NCBI GenBank assembly: GCA_009841225.1
Contig: VXMF01000002.1
Location: 129,426-193,425, forward strand
From: Terriglobia bacterium
Lineage (GTDB): Bacteria; Acidobacteriota; Terriglobia; Bryobacterales; UBA6623
DNA length: 64,000 bases
Direction of reading: 5' to 3'
In this document: one piece after another, positions 9,531 through 18,399 of the stretch
How the letters are laid out: every line of letters starts with the position of its first letter
Position numbering within the stretch: the stretch's first letter is position 1
The notes under the pieces: model-generated
Databases searched by the model: none
What the model saw: the letters and a program-made list of their open reading frames with translations, nothing else
Told to the model about the DNA's origin: nothing
Position numbers and translations under genes: made by a program

Positions 9531-9875
9531 ATCCCTGCCCCCTCGATAAGACCCCTTTCGAGCAGTCCAATTCCCCTGAATCAGCGGCCCGAGACCCTAG
9601 CGGTGACGGTCCGTAGACGGTTCTGGCCTCGGCCCGTGCCGGCGATTGCATCCAGCGAGGACAGGTGCAGTATTCACGGCCGCCGCCATCTAGGATACAG
9701 GCGACCACAAAGGAGGATCGCTAAGCGACGCTTGTTTGTGTTCTTGTCCAGCTTTAGGCCAACCAGCCGGCATCCGCCCGTTCTTCAACACGTAGCAGGA
9801 TGTGTTTATCACTTGTAACGGCAGGATCTTCAACGGCGAGCGGAAAACCTGATTATTGTATACTATACTATATAT
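9531..9875. other. Gene-free stretch upstream of the transposase remnant
   Basis: No convincing gene is present in these 345 bases. The right end is unusually AT-rich for the window and contains overlapping copies of TATACT just before the transposase ATG at 9876. They look like a promoter or the outer part of the insertion sequence. I could not define a terminal inverted repeat. Confidence 0.35.
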
Positions 9876-10445
9876 ATGGCAATCGGAACGCGAAGAAGAT
9901 CGACTCAGGCTCTCTTGATCAGCACAACAGAGCTACCAGTGGCACCGAGACTGCCGTTCTATGACCAACTCAAGGACCTGCTGGACAGCGTCGATTTCGA
10001 CCGCCATGTGGAAGTCGCGTGCCGCCCGTATTACAAGTCAGCGCTGGGACGGCCGTCGATTCCGCCCAGCGTATACTTCCGTCTCTTGCTTCTCAGCTAC
10101 TTGATTGGCGTCGACTCTGAGCGGTCCCTAGCTCTATATGCTCGCGACAGCCTCAACGTCAGACGGTTTCTTGGGTACGCTCTCCACGAGCGCGTCCCAG
10201 CCGCCTCTACGCTCTCGCGCACCCGGCGCAGGATTCCACTCGACACCCAACAGGAGGTACTACGGTGGGCACTGCGACACCTCCGCGAACAGGGATTGGA
10301 GCGACGCCTAGCACGTCGTTCGGATTGGGCGACTTCGCCGACTGCCCGCGCACATCGCCCGCAATCCGTACCGGCCTATCGGAAGTTCGTCGCGAGCTTG
10401 GCAGAACACGCCCATCGTGACGCAGTGGCTGGAGGACTCGAATGA
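9876..10445 (+). pseudogene. Truncated IS1182-like (DUF772) transposase
   Basis: The first 140 codons match the DUF772 N-domain of IS1182/IS5-type transposases: PSVYFRLLLLSYLIGVDSER, LNVRRFLGYALHERVPAAS and TLSRTRRRIPLDTQQEVLRW. The catalytic DDE domain of this family (VDATTLEANAA and beyond) is missing. After about residue 140 the frame gives only a loosely related tail and stops at 189 residues, where full-length proteins are 350-500. The element is therefore decayed and unlikely to move. It lies next to a toxin-antitoxin pair, a common position for insertion sequence debris. Confidence 0.7.
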
Positions 10446-10499
10446 CCGGTCATCCTGGTTTCGTCGGCCAACCAACCCGTCTCGAAACCCTCACTTCCG

Positions 10500-10958
10500 C
10501 TACCGAGTCTGCATGTGAACGAGGCCGGTGCCGTGGCTCCCGACGAACTCCCACAGTGGAACGACGATTGGCCCGTAGGTCGTTGGCGCGACTGCCGAGA
10601 CGAATCGCTTGTCAGCTGTAACCACCTTGGTTCCGATCCGTAACGCAAGCGCCAAATACGTGCAATCGTACGCGGGATGGCCGAGCTCGACCGCAAGTCG
10701 CACCGCTTCTACGCATGTTCGTTCGTCGTCCCTCCATTGCAAGGGCATGTCAAGCAAGGCGGAAGCCAAACGGGCAGCTTCGTAGTCGTCTAGTGAGCCG
10801 TCGACGGCCTTGCGCCAAAGCATGTTGCCAATCTCTGACGCCAGCAAGCGGGGCGCGTGGAGGTCGAAAGACCCCTCCAAGAGCATCGCAGCTATCTCTG
10901 AATCAGGCTCCGCGATCAGCCACTTGGCCGCTACGCTCGCATCCACCACAACCACCAT
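10500..10958 (-). CDS. vapC: VapC-type PIN-domain toxin
   Basis: A 152-residue PIN-domain ribonuclease. The four acidic positions are recognisable: VVDASVAAKW (first Asp), the SEIGNMLWR Glu, HPAYDCTYLALA and VTADKRF. VapC toxins cleave tRNA or rRNA and are held inactive by the paired VapB. The gene begins 2 bases after the antitoxin stop. It is the second gene of the operon, as usual, and should be controlled by the promoter and operator upstream of vapB. Confidence 0.92.
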   Translation of the reverse strand: MVVVVDASVAAKWLIAEPDSEIAAMLLEGSFDLHAPRLLASEIGNMLWRKAVDGSLDDYEAARLASALLDMPLQWRDDERTCVEAVRLAVELGHPAYDCTYLALALRIGTKVVTADKRFVSAVAPTTYGPIVVPLWEFVGSHGTGLVHMQTR

Positions 10959-10960
10959 CG

Positions 10961-11215
10961 TCAGCCTCGGTGGTCGCGATCCCGGTCCTCGCGAATCAGA
11001 TCCTCGCTAGGCCTCTGCGAGCGATTCGGGATTTCCTTCCGTAGTCGTTCGGAAAGATCCACGAATGCCCTTCTCTTCGCCTCCATGTCGTTATCGACAG
11101 CGGCACCGAGAATCTGCCGGACTTCCCCCTCGAGAGACCTGCCGTTGATCTCGGCACGAGCCTTCAGTCTCCGCATCACGGAATCGTCGAGTCGACGTAC
11201 CGTTATCGTAGCCAC
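10961..11215 (-). CDS. vapB: VapB/FitA-type ribbon-helix-helix antitoxin
   Basis: An 84-residue antitoxin. The N-terminus ATITVRRLDDSVMRRLKARA followed by GRSLEGEVRQIL is the FitA-like ribbon-helix-helix fold, and the acidic/basic C-terminus is the toxin-wrapping segment. Translation starts at a GTG (11213-11215) behind a purine-rich GAGGGGGGTGAG, a strong ribosome-binding site that would favour antitoxin over toxin synthesis. A perfect inverted repeat upstream is the likely autoregulatory operator. Confidence 0.9.
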   Translation of the reverse strand: MATITVRRLDDSVMRRLKARAEINGRSLEGEVRQILGAAVDNDMEAKRRAFVDLSERLRKEIPNRSQRPSEDLIREDRDRDHRG

Positions 11216-11230
11216 GAGCTCACCCCCCTC

Positions 11231-11289
11231 TTGCTGCTAACACAATAGCAGCAAAGTGGAAGCATACTGCATGCGCATTGAGCGATCAA
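11231..11289 (-). promoter_or_regulatory. vapBC promoter with overlapping operator
   Basis: On the minus strand, TTGATC (11284-11289) and TATGCT (11261-11266) are spaced by exactly 17 bp. Just downstream is a perfect 9-bp inverted repeat, TTGCTGCTA (11231-11239) and TAGCAGCAA (11246-11254), with a 6-base spacer. The repeat covers the predicted transcription start, so a bound VapBC complex would block transcription. Confidence 0.6.
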
Positions 11290-11323
11290 CCAGTCCTTTC
11301 GGAGATGGCTTTCCGCAGCGTGG

Positions 11324-12553
11324 CTAGCGGAGGTCGGCTCTGCTCGGGCGCAGCTTGGCGAAGTCGGCACCCGAAATCACGTAGTACCAGTCCGCGAAAC
11401 GCGCGCGCAGTTCATCGGACAGTTCCCCACCCTGCTCCGCGTCTCCCTCGTAGCTCTCCGCTCGACCGTCGCTGAAGTCCACGCTGACCATCAGATAGCG
11501 GCGCTCGCCCTCGCCCTCACTGTCTGAATCTTCTTGATCGCCGCTCGGTTCCGCTCCGCCCCTGGCCACTTCGCCGAAACGCAGCGTATAGCGCAGACCG
11601 TTCTTGGAATCGACCACGATCTCGCCTTCGTTGGACAGGATCTGACCGGTGTAGGGGTTCGGGAAGAAGCCCTTGCCTTGCAATGAGCGGAAGTTCTCCA
11701 TCGTCGGCTGAATGCCCTCGCGCGCTTTCAGGTCCGCGCTCAGTCCCTGCGGCTTCGGCTGCACGTCGACAATGCGCAGATTGTCCAGCGCCGTGGTCAG
11801 GGCACTCATCGTGTCAGAGTTCGGCTCTCGCTCGCCCAATTGCCACTTGCTGTCCTTCTGGGTCAGCGTCGTCTGCTGGCGGTTTTCGATGCGTCCCAGC
11901 CTCTCGTTGATCGTGTAGCTGTTGATCTGGATGCGACGCAGATCGAACGGAGAGACCTTCAGGAGATCCGTCTCGATCCAGTCTTGGAACCTCGCCGAGA
12001 CGTCCGCTTCCGTCTGGACCTCGTACGTGCGCTTCTGGCCCGGGACCCGCATGTAGCGATAACCGCGCTTGTCCTTGACTTCTTTGCCAACGATGAAGTC
12101 CGCCAGCACGTTCGAATCGCCGTCGAGGATCTTTACGCGCTTGCCCCTGCCGGCTAGCGAGGCCGCTTGGTCGTCCAAAGGATCGACCACCGAGTACTCG
12201 GCGTGATCCTGAGCCAAGTCCGATACGACGCGATCCTTGCGCAGTTCGATAAGCGCCGCGGCAGTCGTCGCCAGTCTCTCCTCGGCATCGGCTGGATAGC
12301 TGTAATGCGACGGGATCACCCACTTGTTTTCCGTGAACTCGACTTTCAAAGGCGTGGCCGTGGCGGTTGCCTCGTCGTAGTCGATTACCTCGATTGACTT
12401 CGGTGCCTGAGGGTCTGTGAATTCGGCGAAGAAGAGCTCGCCCACGTCGTCGAAGATGTCGGGCGTCGACTTGCTGGGATCGACAACCACGGCGGCCGTG
12501 GCCATCACGACCGCAGCCATGACGAAATACAGGGTCTTTGTCGTCTCGTTCAT
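11324..12553 (-). CDS. DUF4340 domain protein of the Gld-type ABC operon
   Basis: A 409-residue protein with one N-terminal membrane helix (LYFVMAAVVMATAAVVV) and a long extracytoplasmic part in the DUF4340 pattern: FTENKWVIPSHYSYPAD, DPLDDQAASL, LADFIVGKE, RYMRVPGQKRTYEVQ and the WIETDLL segment. DUF4340 proteins are almost always encoded after GldA/GldF/GldG-like ABC transporters, probably as an accessory part of the complex; the exact role is unknown. Its start overlaps the stop of the permease fusion by 4 bases (ATGA), so translation is coupled. It is the last gene of the three-gene operon. Confidence 0.88.
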   Translation of the reverse strand: MNETTKTLYFVMAAVVMATAAVVVDPSKSTPDIFDDVGELFFAEFTDPQAPKSIEVIDYDEATATATPLKVEFTENKWVIPSHYSYPADAEERLATTAAALIELRKDRVVSDLAQDHAEYSVVDPLDDQAASLAGRGKRVKILDGDSNVLADFIVGKEVKDKRGYRYMRVPGQKRTYEVQTEADVSARFQDWIETDLLKVSPFDLRRIQINSYTINERLGRIENRQQTTLTQKDSKWQLGEREPNSDTMSALTTALDNLRIVDVQPKPQGLSADLKAREGIQPTMENFRSLQGKGFFPNPYTGQILSNEGEIVVDSKNGLRYTLRFGEVARGGAEPSGDQEDSDSEGEGERRYLMVSVDFSDGRAESYEGDAEQGGELSDELRARFADWYYVISGADFAKLRPSRADLR

Positions 12554-15192
12554 TGCTTGCTGGTCTCCACGAGGCGATGCTGGGCAACGCCGATCTGCTC
12601 GCGCTCGCGCCGCTTCACCGATACGAATAGGAACAGCAGGAACGCCGGCACCGGCGAGAGCATCACGGCCAAGAGCTTGTAGAAGTTCTGGATGCTCCGG
12701 ACCGCAGCTTCCATGTCTCCCCTGGCCGCCTCGATCAACCGTTCCTTCTCGTCTTCGATATTGCTGCGCGCGACGGTGAGGCGGCGGTTCTCGATGCGCT
12801 CCTGGTTCGAGATCATGATGCGCTTTGTCTGCGCGTCCAAGTCGGTCCGATCCTGCAGCGCCTGCACTGCCGCGTCCAAGCGCTCCTGGGCGGCCTTGAG
12901 CTTCTCTTCCGCTTGCTGTTCGGCCACGCGGGTCTCCTCGAGTCGATCCTCTTCGTAGCTGCGCGTCTGGGCCTCCACTCGCTCCAGCGTGCGGTGCGCA
13001 CGGCGCCGCTTGCGCAGCTCGATGAACGAGTCGTCACCGGCCAACCGGTCCACGGCATTGAGCAGGAAGGTGACGTTGTCGAAGTTCAGGTCCTCCACGC
13101 CTTGGCGGCGCAGTTCGAAGAACTGCTCGCCGAGCATGTCGGCGTCGGCAATGACGATCGCGTGCACCGGATTTTCATCGCCCTCGCCAGAGAGACGCGC
13201 GGCCACGATGTGGCTTTCTTCGTCGGGATCGTGCGGCAGGTTCGTGGCGAGCTGGGTGCCGAACATCGACTGCTGCACCAGGCGGAACCACGAAGTGGTG
13301 CCAGAATCTGCTCCCGTCCGCAGCAGGGGGGTGAAATCGGTGTTGGCATCGCCGTCTTCGGCAGGCTCGAGGATTCCGGCGTACAGCAGCACGATCTCCT
13401 GAAGTCCCGATGTGACCGAATCGTCTTGATTGAATGTGCCGTCGTAGTCGTTGCCCTCGCCTAGGAAGACCACTTCCTCGGGCAGCGACCGAAACGTCGG
13501 GTGCGGGTTGTACTTGTCCCACGCGATGCTGTCTGTCTGCCACTGCACTCCCAGCACGTCCATGAGCGGCTTCGTGTCGGTGGGCACCCGCTGGGGCTGG
13601 CCCTGCTGGAACGGACTCTGCGGGACTTGGTGCGGAGAGGACGAAATGTCAAACGCCGGCAACGGATCGACGACCACCAGAGCCGGATTGCCACCCTTGA
13701 CCCACTCGGCAAGGCGATCCATTCCGTCGGACTGCAAGGTGTTCGGAAGCACCACGATCAGAACATCCAAATCGTCGGGGTAGTCCGATTCAGCGGGGAC
13801 CTGCACCACGTCATACTGCTTTTCAAGCTCTGAGACGATCGACCAGCCCCGCGTCTGCTGACGAGTTTGGAAGTCGAATCCGCCGAACAGGTCGACGCCC
13901 GTGCGCAGCACGCCGACCTTTTTGCGCTCGGCGTCGGCGATCACGCGGATCGAACGCATCAGCTCGTACTCGACCGGCAATCCCGGGTCGAAGAACGGGA
14001 TTACGAATTCCTCGGCCCCGGCACTGAAGACCAGTCCAAAGAAGATCTCGTCTGGACTGCCCTGCGTCTGGAACATCGGCGGCACCGGCCGGGCCCGGAT
14101 GCTGAAGCGCTCGCGCGCCTCTCGCGCTTCCGGTGTGAACGGTTCGGTCGCGATGATGTTGGCGTGGATCTTGCCCCCCCCGCGGGAATCGAACTGGCGG
14201 AGCAGCGAGATCATGTTGCTGCGGGACTGCACGTAGCGGCGCGGAACCTCGGGGCTGAGATAGGCCTGGATGAAAACGGGACGATCCGCGTCGAGGCTCG
14301 CGATCAGCTCGCGGGTATCCGGGGAGAGCGAGTGCAGGCGCTCCGCCGTGGCATCCAGCCTGCCACCCAGTCGACCCACCAAGACTGTCAGTCCCGCGAC
14401 CGCGACCAGCAGCGCGACTCCCCGCGCAGCGTAGTGCCAGCCCAGTTTCGGCGCGCCCTCGCCGGTGGCCCAGTGGCGCCTGCCCAGCGCGGCAATGTTC
14501 AGGTACACCAGAGCCGCCGCGAAGCCCGCGAAGTAGAGGATTCCGTACAGCGGGATCACTCCATCGGAGAAGTCGCGGAATTGTTCAATGAACGAAAGGC
14601 TCTCCAGCAACCGCCGCAAGCCCCCGCCCACGATGTTGCCTGCGTGCTCGATGAAGACCGGCACGGCGCACAGCAGCGCGCCGAGGATGTAGGCCACCGT
14701 TAGGTTCGAGCTCAGCTGCGAGGCCAGCATGCCCAGGCCCAGCAGGGCCGCACCCATCAGCCAGTAGCCGACATAGGTTGCGAACAGCAGGCCCAGGTCC
14801 GGGCTGCCCAGGAACAACAGCACGACCACGTGGCTGAGGGAAAACACCAAAGCGACCGAGTACACGACCAAATACGCCGCATACTTGCCAAGCACGATCT
14901 CCAGGTCCGTGGCCGGCAGGGTCAGCAGCAGCTCATCGGTGCCATGCAGCCGCTCTTCGGCCCACGCCGCCATCGTCAGCGCTGGGACGAGGAAGATCAG
15001 CAGGTAGGGGAAATAGACGTTCAGGGTCTCGAGGTTCGCCAGGTTGCTGGCGAAAAACGATTCCTGCCAGAATGCGGCGACAGCGCTGAGGAACACGAAC
15101 AGCGACAGGAAGACATAACCTGTCGGACTACTGAAATACGACGTGAGCTCGCGGCGCAGGACCGCCTTCGAAACATGCCAAGACTGGTTCAC
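12550..15192 (-). CDS. ABC-2 permease fused to GldG-like auxiliary domain
   Basis: An 880-residue fusion. Residues 1-245 are a six-helix ABC-2 permease of the GldF type (RELTSYFSSPTGYVFLSLFV, WAEERLHGTDELLLTLP, LGKYAAYLVVYS). Residues 250-715 form the GldG-like auxiliary region: a membrane helix, then an extracytoplasmic sugar-binding-fold domain with LHSLSPDTRELI, VFIQAYLSPEVP and DVLIVVLPNTL. Residues 735-830 are a charged coiled coil, followed by a final helix (LLAVMLSPVPAFLLFLFV). In Flavobacterium the two halves are separate gliding proteins. Outside Bacteroidota the operon is widespread and the substrate unknown. It overlaps the ATPase and DUF4340 genes by 4 bases each. Confidence 0.88.
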   Translation of the reverse strand: MNQSWHVSKAVLRRELTSYFSSPTGYVFLSLFVFLSAVAAFWQESFFASNLANLETLNVYFPYLLIFLVPALTMAAWAEERLHGTDELLLTLPATDLEIVLGKYAAYLVVYSVALVFSLSHVVVLLFLGSPDLGLLFATYVGYWLMGAALLGLGMLASQLSSNLTVAYILGALLCAVPVFIEHAGNIVGGGLRRLLESLSFIEQFRDFSDGVIPLYGILYFAGFAAALVYLNIAALGRRHWATGEGAPKLGWHYAARGVALLVAVAGLTVLVGRLGGRLDATAERLHSLSPDTRELIASLDADRPVFIQAYLSPEVPRRYVQSRSNMISLLRQFDSRGGGKIHANIIATEPFTPEAREARERFSIRARPVPPMFQTQGSPDEIFFGLVFSAGAEEFVIPFFDPGLPVEYELMRSIRVIADAERKKVGVLRTGVDLFGGFDFQTRQQTRGWSIVSELEKQYDVVQVPAESDYPDDLDVLIVVLPNTLQSDGMDRLAEWVKGGNPALVVVDPLPAFDISSSPHQVPQSPFQQGQPQRVPTDTKPLMDVLGVQWQTDSIAWDKYNPHPTFRSLPEEVVFLGEGNDYDGTFNQDDSVTSGLQEIVLLYAGILEPAEDGDANTDFTPLLRTGADSGTTSWFRLVQQSMFGTQLATNLPHDPDEESHIVAARLSGEGDENPVHAIVIADADMLGEQFFELRRQGVEDLNFDNVTFLLNAVDRLAGDDSFIELRKRRRAHRTLERVEAQTRSYEEDRLEETRVAEQQAEEKLKAAQERLDAAVQALQDRTDLDAQTKRIMISNQERIENRRLTVARSNIEDEKERLIEAARGDMEAAVRSIQNFYKLLAVMLSPVPAFLLFLFVSVKRREREQIGVAQHRLVETSKQ

Positions 15193-16019
15193 TGCACACC
15201 CCCTTGAGCATCGCTTTCAGAGTCTGCCTCGTCCTCGACGGGCCGTGCATCTCCCTCGTTGGCAGTTCCGCCTTCCGCAGGCTGCACTGCCGGGCCTTTT
15301 GTCAGGCGATGGAACGCGGCCTCCAGGCCGGTGCCGTCGGCCATCTCGCCGGGAGTGCCATCGAAGACAATTCGGCCCTCGTGGATGATCACGACGTGGT
15401 CTGCCACGGCTTCGACCTCTTGCAGGATGTGAGTCGAAATCAGCACCGTCTTCGATTCGCTGAGCTCGCGGATCAAACTGCGCACCTCGCGGATCTGATT
15501 GGGATCGAGCCCGGCAGTGGGCTCGTCCATGATCAAGATATCCGGCTCGTGCAGCAGCGCTTGGGCCATGCCGACGCGCTGTCGGTAGCCCTTTGAGAGC
15601 TTGTGAATCGCTTTCTCGAGCACAGCCTGGAGGTTGCACTGCTCAACCACTGCGTCTACCCGTGACGCCAACCGCTCGGGGCCGAGGCCGCGGGCTTCGC
15701 CGAAGAAGCGCAACAGCTCCAGCGGCGTCATTTGCGGGTAGAGCGGGCCGTTTTCCGGCAAGTAGCCGATCTTGGAAGCCGCTTCAATGCGGTGTGTTGT
15801 GATGTCCAGGCCTGCGATCCGGGCGCTACCCTTGGTCGCTTGCAAGAATCCGGTCAGAATCTTGAGCGTCGTCGACTTGCCGGCACCGTTGGGCCCCAGG
15901 AACGCTGCGACTTGGCCGCGCGGCACCTCGAACGACACGTCTTGGATCGCAGCGAAGTTCCCGAAGAACTTGCTGAGTTGAACGGCTTGGATCGCAGGAG
16001 AGTCCTCTCTGGCGGTCAT
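15189..16019 (-). CDS. ABC transporter ATPase, GldA-like
   Basis: A 276-residue ATP-binding subunit of an ABC-2 exporter. Walker A is GPNGAGKST (42-50), the signature loop is LSKGYRQR (141-148, the variant usual in GldA/CcmA-type ATPases), Walker B is ILIMDE (161-166) and the switch histidine lies in STHILQEVE. The last 35 residues are an acidic low-complexity tail without a counterpart in short homologues. It is the first gene of the operon and drives the GldF-GldG fusion that follows with a 4-base overlap. Confidence 0.92.
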   Translation of the reverse strand: MTAREDSPAIQAVQLSKFFGNFAAIQDVSFEVPRGQVAAFLGPNGAGKSTTLKILTGFLQATKGSARIAGLDITTHRIEAASKIGYLPENGPLYPQMTPLELLRFFGEARGLGPERLASRVDAVVEQCNLQAVLEKAIHKLSKGYRQRVGMAQALLHEPDILIMDEPTAGLDPNQIREVRSLIRELSESKTVLISTHILQEVEAVADHVVIIHEGRIVFDGTPGEMADGTGLEAAFHRLTKGPAVQPAEGGTANEGDARPVEDEADSESDAQGGVQ

Positions 16020-16420
16020 GGTCAGTTAATCGGTAGCTATCAGAAGCGCTGCTAGCGCGGAATCAGTGCCTGATCGGGCGCGCATCCGAGCGGCCCAGGC
16101 AACCGGGGAACTCCCTCAACATAACGAATCACGCAAAGGCAATTCAAGCCGTTCGGAGAGCCGTGCCTGTCGACTAGACGCACGGCTCGGTCGTTTCGTG
16201 ACACCGATCCTTGCAACGCCGGCGAAGCCCGCCCCAGCAACGCGCGGCTCGCACAAGCGTGGCCCCAAGGCTCCTCAAATGTATACTTGAGTGACCGCTG
16301 AACGGCATCCTCGCGCGTTGCCCGGGACACCAGCCTCTGCTCGGAAGCTTCACTGCTCGGAGCGATAGCAGCGTTGCCGCAGCAATTCGCCGTGGAAGCT
16401 CGCACGGCTAGAGGTGAGAA
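16020..16420. other. Divergent intergenic region
   Basis: These 401 bases separate the divergent GldA-like gene and a Gfo/Idh/MocA gene. I see no gene. A 9-bp inverted repeat, GAGCCGTGC (16158-16166) and GCACGGCTC (16180-16188), could form a hairpin but has no clear T-tract. A TATACT hexamer at 16282-16287 on the plus strand has no convincing -35. Confidence 0.35.
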
Positions 16421-17707
16421 GTGGCACTGTCTCGTAGGATCTTCCTCGGCAGCGGGGCCGGCGTGCTGGCCCAGGCGCAGACCATTGCTCCAAGCGACCG
16501 GATCAGTGTCGGCATGATCGCAGTGGGCTCGCGTTCGCACGAGCTGCTGGAAGCGATCAAGAAGGTGGACGGCATCGAGGTCGTCGGTGTCTGCGACGCC
16601 TACACCGGACGCGTGGAAAGGGCGATTGAGCGGACTGAGGGAAGAGCCAAGAAGTACCCCAGCTACAAAGACATATTGGCTGACCCATCTATCGACGCTG
16701 TAACCATTGGAACGCCGGATCACTGGCACCGGCAGATGGTGATCGAAGCCTTGGAGGCGGGCAAGGACGTTTATTGCGAGAAACCGCTCACCTTCACCAT
16801 CGACGAGGGCTTGGAAATCGCGGCCGCGGCGGAACGAGCCGGCAAGGTCCTGCAGGTCGGCAGCCAGGGCATCAGCAGCGACAGCACCAAAACGCTGCGC
16901 GCTTGGATCCAGGAGGGGAAGCTCGGCCAGGTCACGATGATTCGCGCGGCGTACAACCGCAACAGCCCTGGCGGGGCTTGGATCTATCCAATCCCGTCCG
17001 ACGCTTCGCCGGAAACGGTCGATTGGGAAGCGTTTCTGGGCCCCGCTCCGAAACGCGACTTCGACCTCGAGAGATTCTTCCGCTGGCGCTGCTACAAGGA
17101 GTATTCCGGAGGGATCGCGACGGACTTGTTCGTGCATCTCTGCACCACGATCCACTTCGTGACCGGGGCCGTGATGCCGGCCGACGTTGTCGCCATGGGT
17201 GACCTCTACCGCTGGACGAAGAGCCGCAACGTGCCCGACACCCTCAACGCCCTGCTGCGCTACAAGGAAGGCTTCACCGTCAACCTCAGCTCGACCTTCA
17301 ACAGCCGCGCAGATGGCGGCTACCTGTTCCAAATCCTAGGCACGGAAGGTGCCGCCCAACTGGCCCGCCGCACCTTGACGCTATATCCTGACCCGGCCTA
17401 CGACAACAATGGCTGGATCGTCGGCGCATGGCCGAAGCGGCTGCAAGAGGCGTACTACGCAACCCCGCAGGGGCGTGCTGAATTGCGTCGTCCGCGGGCG
17501 ACCGAAGAGGTCTACCAAGACACGGGGCCGGATGCGACCGTGGCACACCTCGCGGACTTCTTCCACGCAGTCCGCAACCGGGGCGGCAACATCGAGGATG
17601 CTTGGGACGGGCATCACGCCGCCTCCTGCGCCCACCTCATCAACGCCTCGGCGGAGACCGGGGTCATGGAGCACTGGGATTTCGCGCGGCACCGTGCTTC
17701 GGCTTGA
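16421..17707 (+). CDS. Gfo/Idh/MocA-family oxidoreductase, Tat-exported
   Basis: A 428-residue NAD(P)-dependent oxidoreductase of the secreted type. SRRIFLG at residues 4-10 is a twin-arginine signal. The Rossmann strand RISVGMIAVGSRSHEL has a loosened glycine motif compared with typical GxGxxG. Other family landmarks are TPDHWH, the signature EKP (120-122) and the C-terminal domain with EYSGGIATDLFVHLCTTIHF. Translation begins at a GTG behind AGAGGTGAG. Substrates are usually sugars or polyols and cannot be deduced here. It is followed 66 bases later by a small membrane protein, possibly in the same transcript. Confidence 0.9.
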   Translation: MALSRRIFLGSGAGVLAQAQTIAPSDRISVGMIAVGSRSHELLEAIKKVDGIEVVGVCDAYTGRVERAIERTEGRAKKYPSYKDILADPSIDAVTIGTPDHWHRQMVIEALEAGKDVYCEKPLTFTIDEGLEIAAAAERAGKVLQVGSQGISSDSTKTLRAWIQEGKLGQVTMIRAAYNRNSPGGAWIYPIPSDASPETVDWEAFLGPAPKRDFDLERFFRWRCYKEYSGGIATDLFVHLCTTIHFVTGAVMPADVVAMGDLYRWTKSRNVPDTLNALLRYKEGFTVNLSSTFNSRADGGYLFQILGTEGAAQLARRTLTLYPDPAYDNNGWIVGAWPKRLQEAYYATPQGRAELRRPRATEEVYQDTGPDATVAHLADFFHAVRNRGGNIEDAWDGHHAASCAHLINASAETGVMEHWDFARHRASA

Positions 17708-17773
17708 TCCGCATATTTTCCTGAAAACTTCAAACAGTTTCTGGAAATCGCACAACACAGAGGAGTTATTACC

Positions 17774-18337
17774 ATGAACCAAGCGGGCTATGGCTGGCTG
17801 ATCTTCGCCTTGATGACCGTTTCGTGCTGGGGCCTGTACGGCGTCTTCCTGCACAGCGGCCAGCTTGGCATGGCGGATCCGGTGAACGGTCGCTACAAGG
17901 CGTACCTATTCGTCGGAATTGCCTATTTCTTGGTCGCCGTGCTGGCTCCGCTCGCGATCCTGATCGTTTCGGGGGCGGATTGGCACTATCCGGCGCGTGG
18001 GATGACGATGTCCCTGATCGCGGGCACGGTCGGCGCCGTCGGGGCGTTCGGGGTATTGCTTGCGTTCGGCGCCAAGGGAACCCCAGCCGTGGTGATGTCG
18101 ATCATTTTCGCCGGTGCTCCCATCGTGAACGCCCTAGTTTCGATGGCGCTCCATCCGCCCGCTGGCGGAGTGGGCGGGATTCGGTGGCAGTTCTTCGCCG
18201 GGATCGCCTGCGCGGCCCTGGGAGGATGTTTGGTCTCGCTCTACAAGCCGAACCCCGCCCCTCCCAAACCGCCCGCCGCTCAGACTACCGTCGCCACGGC
18301 GTCCGCAGCCCCTCCGAGCGCTGAAGCCGGCCGATAG
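17774..18337 (+). CDS. Small integral membrane protein, EamA-like half
   Basis: A 187-residue protein with about five hydrophobic helices (for example YGWLIFALMTVSCWGLYGVF, YLFVGIAYFLVAVLAPLAIL, LIAGTVGAVGAFGVLLAFGA, FFAGIACAALGGCLVSLY) and a Pro/Ala-rich cytoplasmic tail. The arrangement and GAPIVNALVSM recall half of a drug/metabolite (EamA) transporter, but I cannot assign it firmly. GAGGAG lies 8 bases before the ATG. It lies between an oxidoreductase and a DUF368 gene on the same strand, so it may help transport a substrate or product of that cluster. Confidence 0.75.
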   Translation: MNQAGYGWLIFALMTVSCWGLYGVFLHSGQLGMADPVNGRYKAYLFVGIAYFLVAVLAPLAILIVSGADWHYPARGMTMSLIAGTVGAVGAFGVLLAFGAKGTPAVVMSIIFAGAPIVNALVSMALHPPAGGVGGIRWQFFAGIACAALGGCLVSLYKPNPAPPKPPAAQTTVATASAAPPSAEAGR

Positions 18338-18399
18338 CCGGCATAGGCGCGGAAGCGGCGGCAGATTCGCTGCCCCGCCCTCGCAGCCCTGTCTTCGCC

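Noticed and set aside
16158..16188. Hairpin as rho-independent terminator
   Set aside because: The 9-bp stem has a 13-base loop and no T-tract, and it lies between divergent genes where no terminator is needed.
16052..17332. 426-codon minus-strand open frame
   Set aside because: Antisense to the Gfo/Idh/MocA gene at 16421-17707; no motif, no ribosome-binding site, composition of a shadow frame.
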